Source: Candidatus Saccharimonadota bacterium
GTDB lineage: Bacteria > Patescibacteriota > Saccharimonadia > Saccharimonadales > Saccharimonadaceae
Length of the DNA: 64,000 nucleotides
Reading direction: 5' to 3'
NCBI GenBank assembly: GCA_017514765.1
Contig: JAFWIU010000010.1
Coordinates: forward strand, 62,001-126,000
Shown here: positions 58,720 to 64,000 of the stretch, one piece after another
How positions within the stretch are numbered: position 1 is the first letter of the stretch
How the letters are laid out: each line of letters begins with the position of its first letter
Notes under the pieces: generated by a model
The model's input: only the letters and a program-made list of their open reading frames with translations
Told to the model about the DNA's origin: nothing
The model's database searches: none
Position numbers and translations under genes: made by a program

Positions 58720-59109
58720 CTATTTAATGTCAACTAGTTTTTTGGTTTTGGTGAGGACTTTCAGCTGTCTAATTCTAGTTCTTTCGTTCTTGACGAATTC
58801 TTGCGCTCTGGATATTCCTTGTCTATCGGTTAACTTTGCGCGCGTTAAATCTAAAATAACATTTTCCGATTGGCCATCGGTATCTCTCAAGTTGTTCTGT
58901 ATCGTATGTTTACTTCCACCAATGGGGGACTTCAATTCCCAACGAGTATTAGTCTTTAGAATAAATAAATCTGGTGTCTTACTTTGATACCTGCGCAAAA
59001 ATACAATGTCACTTTCGAATAATTCCGCTACTAAGCGAGCTGCTTTCTTTTCATGAGGACGAGGTTCTGAATTCTTGTTGTCCTCGATATGTACAGTATA
59101 TTTTTTCAT
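58720..59109 (-). CDS. CdiA C-terminal-type nuclease domain protein (orphan)
   Basis: 129 residues from ATG 59109. Matches the CdiA-CT tRNA-nuclease domain family (PD-(D/E)xK type): TPDLFILKTNTRWELKSPIGGSKHTIQNNL gives the Asp and the ExK, followed by GQSENVILDLTRAKL. In toxins this domain sits at the end of very large surface proteins; here it is alone, with no delivery domain and no obvious immunity gene. Similar free-standing copies occur in phage and gut Firmicutes contigs. A weak TTGAAA-17-TACCCT lies upstream, seven bases from the ATG. Confidence 0.8.
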   Translation of the reverse strand: MKKYTVHIEDNKNSEPRPHEKKAARLVAELFESDIVFLRRYQSKTPDLFILKTNTRWELKSPIGGSKHTIQNNLRDTDGQSENVILDLTRAKLTDRQGISRAQEFVKNERTRIRQLKVLTKTKKLVDIK

Positions 59110-59330
59110 GCCAAATAGGGTAACATAGAGGAGGTGAAATTTCAACCCCGTGGTGCGAGGTTTTGGAGCATGAGCGTTTTGGAGTGAAGGTTATTCAACC
59201 TCCCGTTCGCTTTGGTGTTCGGGGTTTGTTCGGTGATACGCTAGATGTGGTGGTTGGTGGCAGGTGTGGCACGCTAGATATAGCGTAGGCGGGTCACTAT
59301 ATATTATATGTAGTGCGATGCTGACGGGTA
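59110..59330. other. Intergenic region without recognised gene
   Basis: Two divergent-looking flanks but no convincing frame. It contains a near-palindrome CACTATATAT/ATATGTAGTG (about 59296-59316), a CGCTA-GATA-TAGCG hairpin, and ACGCTAGAT twice (about 59237 and 59268). It may be the decayed remains of a gene once linked to the nuclease. Confidence 0.4.
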
Positions 59331-60806
59331 TTATTCTTGCCACTTGGTGATGGTGGAAGGGACGGTCTGGCGACTAGCGGAGTATCCAGAACGATTAATC
59401 TCAGTTAGCGTGATTGTTCGTAACTGTGCAGCCGTTACTTTATATGAGTCTTGTGTAACCCAATATGGAAGGATTGTATGATTGCCGACTGTTAGTAATG
59501 AATCTGCTTGAATATAAGAGACAAATCCAGCTTCTACTCCTTGGGCGCCAAAATATGTAGCGGCTGTTTCAGTGGTATTTTGAAAAATAAGATAGTCATA
59601 GATTCCAAAAACATCTGAATTGATATTATCCAATATAAATCCAACCCTATCATAATCATCCATATCTGTATCTAGCATAAAGAATAGACTTGTTATGGCT
59701 CCACTGGTTCTATTATAATAGTACCGAATGTAACATAGTAAATAGTTTGTTGGCACTTCTCTAACTATATAGACAGTACCACCTTCTGGTGTGATTTGGG
59801 CAGCATCTATAGATTGAACCTGTAGTTTCATCCAATCGATATTGCCACCGTCGTATATTTCATAGTTATCAAGATATTTAGCGGTAAATTCGTCGATGTC
59901 GCCAGTATACTTAAAGTACCCACCATACAATGTATCTGGTGTAAGCTTATCATATAAGCCATCTGCTGTGCCAAGGAGATTATAGGTACTACCTTCTGGT
60001 AATTCGGATAGTTTCATGGTGACTGGGTTTTCTTGACCCGGAGTGTCAGATAAGGCACGGCCAGTGTATAGGACTCTGAAAGTAGGTGGTTCGGGAGCAG
60101 TGTGGTTATATGGATGCACCATAGTGTATTTGACTTGTCCTGAGTAGGTATCGGCTGGTTGAGTAGTGGAGATGTAGGTAGCGTAGGTAGTTTCTAGTTT
60201 AGCGCCTAGTGTAGTGTCAGTAGTGGATGGATCGGTAGTAGAAGAGTGATAGTCTGCTACTTTAGTATAAGTATCTGGTACAATATGCCAATTATTAAAG
60301 CTATTAGTGATAGTCATAATATTAGGATTATAAGTAACTGGACTACCTGATACTGGATTATCTACTTTAGTTACTTTCATAGACCAGTTGGAGGTAGTAT
60401 CGCCACTGGCATAGACTTTAGTGGAAATGGTTTCATTAGTATTTTGACCTATGAGTTTAGTGTGGTTTTCACCTTCATAGACATCACCAGTAAAGCCAAT
60501 AGCATATATAGCAAAGCCATTATTGTCATTACAAAAAGCAGTGAGCGTGGTCTTACCGATACCATTCTCATATTCATTACCGCTTGCTCCAGAATAGGTG
60601 CCTGGATTAATGGAGGCATTGTGTGAGTTAGTACCAACTCCACCCATAGTACAGGCTATTGGGACAGTGAGTTCTACAGTATCTATAACTTCGTTGTCTT
60701 CAGCTGAAACAGCAGAAGAAGAAAGAACTAAGCCAGAGAAAAGGGTGAGACTAAGAATCACATATATGAGAAAAGTAGAAGAAGATTTAAGTATGAGCTT
60801 GTTCAT
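59331..60806 (-). CDS. Large secreted surface protein
   Basis: 491 residues from ATG 60806, set by a -10 six bases upstream. Signal peptide at about 1-35 (SAVSAED). Then a Cys-containing beta domain (VELTVPIACTMGGVGTNSH ... GKTTLTAFCNDNNGFAIYAIGFTGDVYEG) of a type seen in several secreted CPR proteins, and Thr-rich, Tyr-rich beta sequence to the end. No membrane anchor or sorting motif is visible at the C-terminus. No family assigned; likely a cell-surface or secreted protein for interaction with a host or matrix. Confidence 0.75.
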   Translation of the reverse strand: MNKLILKSSSTFLIYVILSLTLFSGLVLSSSAVSAEDNEVIDTVELTVPIACTMGGVGTNSHNASINPGTYSGASGNEYENGIGKTTLTAFCNDNNGFAIYAIGFTGDVYEGENHTKLIGQNTNETISTKVYASGDTTSNWSMKVTKVDNPVSGSPVTYNPNIMTITNSFNNWHIVPDTYTKVADYHSSTTDPSTTDTTLGAKLETTYATYISTTQPADTYSGQVKYTMVHPYNHTAPEPPTFRVLYTGRALSDTPGQENPVTMKLSELPEGSTYNLLGTADGLYDKLTPDTLYGGYFKYTGDIDEFTAKYLDNYEIYDGGNIDWMKLQVQSIDAAQITPEGGTVYIVREVPTNYLLCYIRYYYNRTSGAITSLFFMLDTDMDDYDRVGFILDNINSDVFGIYDYLIFQNTTETAATYFGAQGVEAGFVSYIQADSLLTVGNHTILPYWVTQDSYKVTAAQLRTITLTEINRSGYSASRQTVPSTITKWQE

Positions 60807-60812
60807 AATTCT

Positions 60813-60821
60813 AGTATAGCA
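60813..60821 (-). promoter_or_regulatory. Extended -10 promoter of the secreted protein gene (leaderless type)
   Basis: TGCTATACT on the minus strand ends six bases before the ATG. Confidence 0.68.
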
Positions 60822-60920
60822 CAAGTTCTTTGGTTTGGGTTGATATTGTGGCATTATTTACTGTTTTGCTTATAGGCTGTTATGTATATCATTTGTAGGG
60901 TTTATTTTTGAATAGGGTTA

Positions 60921-60929
60921 TGGTATAGT
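60921..60929 (+). promoter_or_regulatory. Extended -10 promoter of the phosphoketolase operon (leaderless type)
   Basis: TGGTATAGT ends six bases before ATG 60936. Confidence 0.65.
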
Positions 60930-60935
60930 TAAGAT

Positions 60936-61868
60936 ATGAATGCGGTGGGAATTGCAGAAATCGATAAGATTAGGAAGCGGATTCAAATATGCGATTATTT
61001 AGTGGTGGCACAGCTGTTCCTAAGTGATAATTTTCTGTTGGAAAGAGAATTGGAGTTTGAGGATATTAAGCCGCGACTACTCGGGCATTGGGGGACTTGT
61101 CACGGCATCAATGTAGCATATGCAAATCTGAAGGCAGTGTACGGTGATGATGCGAATTACAGCTTTATCTTAGGTCCAGGACATGGGTTTCCGGCACTAA
61201 ATGCTAACTTATGGCTAGATGGCGAACTTGCCAAAGTAGACCCTAAGGCAACAGTTGACATGGATGGATTGGAATACCTTTGCCGAAGTTTCTCGTGGCC
61301 GGACGGATTTCCAAGTCATGCTAGCCCGATAACGCCGGGCGTAATTACGGAAGGTGGTGAGCTCGGCTATGCCTTAGCAAATGCTTATGGAATGAGTCTA
61401 GGTCATCCAGAGAAAACCACCGCAGTACTAATCGGTGATGGGGAACTGGAAACCGCTACAGCGATTGATACTCTGAATTGTAGAAACCTCTTTGATGGTT
61501 CGAACAATGGTAAAGTGTTGCCAATCCTGCACCTTAACGGCTATAAAATTTCAGCGCCATCCCTCTATGCGCGTAAATCCGAGCGAGAACTACATGAAAT
61601 GATACGAGGGTTCGGATTTGAGCCGATCGAGTTTGATGGTGATGATATTGAGGCGTTTCAGTATGCTCTACGAGAAGAGGTTGAGTCCCCGTTCTATATT
61701 ATGAAAACGGAAAAAGGTGAAGGCGGACCGAACCGCCATCAAGACGCACACCAAATTCCGTTGAAGAACCCCAAGACGGATACAGAAGAATTAAAACAAC
61801 TAGAAGAGTGGCTGAAGTCATACCATTTTCGCGATTTGTTCGACGCCGAGAAAGGAGTTATATTGTGA
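60936..61868 (+). CDS. Phosphoketolase, N-terminal (ThDP pyrophosphate-binding) half
   Basis: 310 residues equal to roughly the first 40% of xylulose-5-P/fructose-6-P phosphoketolase (about 800 residues). Motifs: LLGHWGTCHGIN (about 49-58), LGPGHGFPALNANLWLDG (79-96), EGGELGYALANAYG, the ThDP/Mg motif GDGELETATA (167-176) and LPILHLNGYKISAPSLYARKS. It then stops at TGA, and the rest of the enzyme is encoded by the next gene, whose GTG overlaps this stop. Both halves look intact, so this appears to be a genuine two-subunit enzyme and not a broken gene. Confidence 0.9.
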   Translation: MNAVGIAEIDKIRKRIQICDYLVVAQLFLSDNFLLERELEFEDIKPRLLGHWGTCHGINVAYANLKAVYGDDANYSFILGPGHGFPALNANLWLDGELAKVDPKATVDMDGLEYLCRSFSWPDGFPSHASPITPGVITEGGELGYALANAYGMSLGHPEKTTAVLIGDGELETATAIDTLNCRNLFDGSNNGKVLPILHLNGYKISAPSLYARKSERELHEMIRGFGFEPIEFDGDDIEAFQYALREEVESPFYIMKTEKGEGGPNRHQDAHQIPLKNPKTDTEELKQLEEWLKSYHFRDLFDAEKGVIL

Positions 61869-63037
61869 TAGAGAGTATTAGGAAACTGGGAACTGAAAAA
61901 TATTCGCCAGCTAAACGGATTGGGGAACTTTTGGCAGAAGAGTTTAAGAATAATCCACATTTCTATTTCTTTTCGCCGGATGAGACGACTTCGAACAAGT
62001 TTGACCAGATTTTTACAGTAGAGAAGCGGGCTTGGGGGGATTTGCCGATCGAAGAGTGGGACTTGCCAGAAGCGGCTAACGGCAGAATTGTGGAGATGCT
62101 TTCGGAGAACGTGCTGTTTTCCGTGATGAGTGGACATTTAGCTAATGGCGAGCCGGCAATGATGGGAAGTTATGAGGCTTTTTATCCGATTATTACGGCC
62201 CAATTATTGCAACAAATGAAATTTATCAAGCAGTCTAAAACTGTGGGGTGGCGTGAACCGATGCCGGCAATTAACTTGCTATCTACTTCGACCTGCTGGC
62301 GTCAGGACCATAATGGATTTACTCATCAGTCACCGGCCTTAATTTCTACTCTTCTGTCAGTGCCTTCCAATCTTGCAAATTGCATTTTCCCGATCGATGA
62401 TGTAGCGGCCGAAGAGAGCTATCGGTTCATGATGGAATCCACCAATGTTGTAAATCTTACAACATTTGATAAGAACGAAAGGCCACGCTATATTGATTCG
62501 CTTCATGCGAATTACGAATTCATGAACGGTGGAGCGTCGATTTATCAATTTGTTTCCGATGAGGAACCGGATGTCGTGTTTACGGCGTGTGGTGATATCG
62601 TCGCGCATGAAATGATAGAGGCAATTAGAATATTGAAGGAAGACCTGCCAGAGGTTAGAATTAGATTTGTATACATCAACGCTCTTTCTTATCGCGGTAT
62701 CGGTACGACTGAAAATAAACTAAAACGAGAGAAGTTTATGGAGCTCTTTACGGTGGATAAACCGATTATCGCTAACTTCCATGGCTATCCAGAAACTTTG
62801 GAGAATATCCTAGAAAACTACACAGCACGCGGCAGACTGCGCGTACATGGTTTTAACGAAGAGGGATCTACTACTACGCCATTTGAAATGTTGAGGCGCA
62901 ATGCAGCGTCACGTTATGATGTTGCGATCGATGTAGCAACACTAGCAAAGCGTAAAAACTTAGTGGAAAAATACGCAGCCGCTATGGAGCAAAACCACGC
63001 CTACGCTTTAAGACACGGCGTAGATATGATACAATAA
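61865..63037 (+). CDS. Phosphoketolase, C-terminal half
   Basis: 390 residues from GTG 61865, chosen because AAAGGAG lies seven bases upstream and GTGA overlaps the previous stop; an in-frame GTG at 61808 has no ribosome site. Motifs of the middle and C-terminal phosphoketolase domains: FFSPDETTSNKFDQIF (about 34-49), MMGSYEAFYPIITAQL, WRQDHNGFTHQSPALIS (144-160), VDKPIIANFHGYPETLENIL, HGFNEEGSTTTPFEMLRRNAASRYDVAI. The linker that joins the halves in normal enzymes is lost. With rpe and gap it gives a route from pentose phosphate to acetyl-P and triose-P. Confidence 0.9.
   Translation: MIESIRKLGTEKYSPAKRIGELLAEEFKNNPHFYFFSPDETTSNKFDQIFTVEKRAWGDLPIEEWDLPEAANGRIVEMLSENVLFSVMSGHLANGEPAMMGSYEAFYPIITAQLLQQMKFIKQSKTVGWREPMPAINLLSTSTCWRQDHNGFTHQSPALISTLLSVPSNLANCIFPIDDVAAEESYRFMMESTNVVNLTTFDKNERPRYIDSLHANYEFMNGGASIYQFVSDEEPDVVFTACGDIVAHEMIEAIRILKEDLPEVRIRFVYINALSYRGIGTTENKLKREKFMELFTVDKPIIANFHGYPETLENILENYTARGRLRVHGFNEEGSTTTPFEMLRRNAASRYDVAIDVATLAKRKNLVEKYAAAMEQNHAYALRHGVDMIQ
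63027..63035 (+). promoter_or_regulatory. Possible extended -10 before the PIN-TRAM gene
   Basis: TGATACAAT inside the end of the phosphoketolase gene, eight bases before ATG 63044. Confidence 0.45.
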
Positions 63038-63043
63038 TTCGTG

Positions 63044-63733
63044 ATGGATTATTTGATTTTAGCGATTGGTTTGATGATTCTAGCTGAAACGACTTTTTTG
63101 GTTTTTAAGAAACATGCACCGGTGCGAGTAGGAAGGCGTAAAGTGTTTGTCGACACCTCAGCCTTGATTGACGGGCGTATCGTTAACGTGGCACGTACTG
63201 GGTTTCTTGATGGTGATTTAATTATCCTGAAGAGCGTGTTGCGTGAATTACAATTACTGGCAGATAGTAAAGATGCAGAAAAACGTACACGAGCCAGGTC
63301 GGGATTAGATAACGTGGCGGAGTTGGAAAGAGTGATTGAGGTCAATACAGAGATTCTGGATGATGGTGAAGATCCCAAAAAAGTGGATGATGCTCTGCTT
63401 AAATTCGCGCGCGAGTATAGTGGCATGGTGCTGACATTAGATTATAACTTGATTAAGGTAGCCGAAGCGGAAAAAATTGGAACACTTAACTTAAATGATT
63501 TGGCGTTGGCAACAAAGACTGATTTTAAACCGGGTGAGAGAGCGAAAGTGAAGATAGTCGAGAAGGGTTCCGGCGCGGGACAGGGCGTAGGACACCTCGA
63601 AAACGGCGCTATGATAGTAGTAGAGCGCGCCGCTAATAAGGTAGGTAAAGAAGTTACGGTAGAATTTGAGCGCCTGCACGAAACCTCTGCTGGACGCATC
63701 ATCTTTGCTAGATTGGCTAGAGGGAGGGATTAG
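63044..63733 (+). CDS. PIN-TRAM domain protein (YacL-like)
   Basis: 229 residues. A single N-terminal membrane segment at about 2-20, then a PIN nuclease domain with the expected acidic residues (VFVDTSALIDGRI, LRELQLLADS, LTLDYNLIKVAE), and a C-terminal TRAM domain (about 165-225; PGERAKVKIVEKGSGAGQGVGHLENGAMIVV). YacL-type proteins have one or more spans, PIN and TRAM; this is a short version. Its nuclease substrate is unknown. It starts seven bases after the phosphoketolase stop. Confidence 0.9.
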   Translation: MDYLILAIGLMILAETTFLVFKKHAPVRVGRRKVFVDTSALIDGRIVNVARTGFLDGDLIILKSVLRELQLLADSKDAEKRTRARSGLDNVAELERVIEVNTEILDDGEDPKKVDDALLKFAREYSGMVLTLDYNLIKVAEAEKIGTLNLNDLALATKTDFKPGERAKVKIVEKGSGAGQGVGHLENGAMIVVERAANKVGKEVTVEFERLHETSAGRIIFARLARGRD

Positions 63734-63738
63734 TATCT

Positions 63739-63796
63739 ATTCCGCTTATGCTTTAATATATAGGCATAAGCTTTAATACATAGGCATAAGCGGAAT
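63739..63796. repeat. Stem-loop containing a tandem 20-bp repeat
   Basis: ATTCCGCTTATGC (63739-63751) and GCATAAGCGGAAT (63784-63796) are perfectly complementary. Between and overlapping them lie two copies of TTTAATAYATAGGCATAAGC (63752-63771, 63772-63791; one difference). The second copy supplies part of the right arm, so either copy can pair with the left arm. It separates two converging genes and could act as a weak terminator. Confidence 0.85.
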
Positions 63797-63802
63797 GTCG
63801 GT

Positions 63803-64000
63803 TTATGAACCGTTACTGTCTACGGTAGGTTGCTTTTTGTCGTCGTTATTGGTCGGAGTGGAAGTGGGGGTTAGAGTCATTTCGCTTGTGGTTGATCCAC
63901 CAGCAGAATCGGAAATAGTAAGCTTAATGCTCTTTTCTTTACCAGTTAAAGTATAACCATTAATCTTGCCATCACCACCGAGCGAAATACCGGACTTTTC
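63803..64000 (-). CDS. Surface protein, C-terminal end (partial, runs off window)
   Basis: The last 65 residues of a minus-strand gene. They read as a beta-domain end (GGDGKINGYTLTGKEKSIKL, DSAGGSTTSEMTLT) followed by a Thr/Pro/Asn/Asp/Lys-rich tail ending DSNGS. It resembles the Thr-rich stalks of extracellular proteins; no membrane anchor at the end. The start lies beyond 64000. Confidence 0.65.
   Translation of the reverse strand, partial: EKSGISLGGDGKINGYTLTGKEKSIKLTISDSAGGSTTSEMTLTPTSTPTNNDDKKQPTVDSNGS

Noticed and set aside
61808-61864. Earlier GTG start for the phosphoketolase C-terminal half
   Set aside because: It has no Shine-Dalgarno sequence and would translate 19 residues overlapping the upstream gene in another frame. 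AAAGGAG points to GTG 61865.
1-64000. Recoded TGA (glycine), as in Gracilibacteria and Absconditabacteria
   Set aside because: TGA terminates trmD, the first phosphoketolase gene and others at the expected family length, and no gene needs TGA read-through.

Overview
The window reads as a bacterial chromosome segment using the standard code: TGA ends genes such as trmD and the first phosphoketolase half. The gene set suggests a reduced, surface-attached Candidate Phyla Radiation bacterium, most likely Saccharibacteria (TM7). Grounds are short forms of EF-Ts, ProS and UvrC, a zinc-free bL31, a fragmentary sugar metabolism ending in phosphoketolase, many single-pass surface proteins, and a complete surface-polysaccharide locus. 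The phylum call is inference; no rRNA is present to test it.

Layout. 0.1-7.1 kb: LysM-CHAP hydrolase, obgE, trmD, a hexapeptide beta-helix protein, recG, rsmD. 7.1-11.3 kb: an accessory stretch with a tRNA-Leu(TAG), hairpins of unusual kind, a candidate small RNA, a DUF3800 gene, two unknown small genes, and a regulator joining sigma region 4 to an RNA polymerase alpha C-terminal domain behind a leader peptide. 11.3-15 kb: a Thr/Ser-rich beta-helix surface protein and an ABC exporter pair. 15-24 kb: FAD oxidoreductase, trigger factor, rpsL-rpsG, the operon gap-rpiB-rpe-pfkB-LOG, and enolase. 24-31 kb: surface proteins, a short uvrC, secG, a solute-binding protein and tRNA-Leu(GAG). 31-41 kb: translation and envelope housekeeping (tsf, rpsB, clpP, rpmE, frr, uppS, M50 protease, CPBP protease, proS, greA, lysS). 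40.9-56.6 kb: a Wzx/Wzy-type polysaccharide locus, AT-rich in its first two thirds. 56.6-64 kb: uvrB, an orphan CdiA-CT-like nuclease, a large secreted protein, a split phosphoketolase, a PIN-TRAM protein, and the end of another surface protein.

How it works together. The carbon genes fit a short route: RpiB and Rpe interconvert pentose phosphates, phosphoketolase cleaves xylulose-5-P to acetyl-P and glyceraldehyde-3-P, and GAPDH and enolase carry the triose down lower glycolysis. UppS would supply the lipid carrier. The polysaccharide locus builds, flips and polymerises repeat units, a tyrosine kinase/phosphatase pair controls length, and an LCP protein attaches the chain to the wall.

The most striking window-wide pattern is promoter architecture. 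Many genes have TGnTATAAT (often with TTGACA 17 bp upstream) ending exactly 6-7 nt before the start codon, which would place +1 on the A of ATG, and both tRNA genes have the same element 8 nt before their first base. This predicts pervasive leaderless transcription. The other items most deserving attention are the sigma4-alphaCTD regulator, a family of hairpins with unrelated perfect stems but a shared GCGGGG loop, in-frame palindromic insertions in lysS and obgE, two candidate small RNAs, and the two-gene phosphoketolase.
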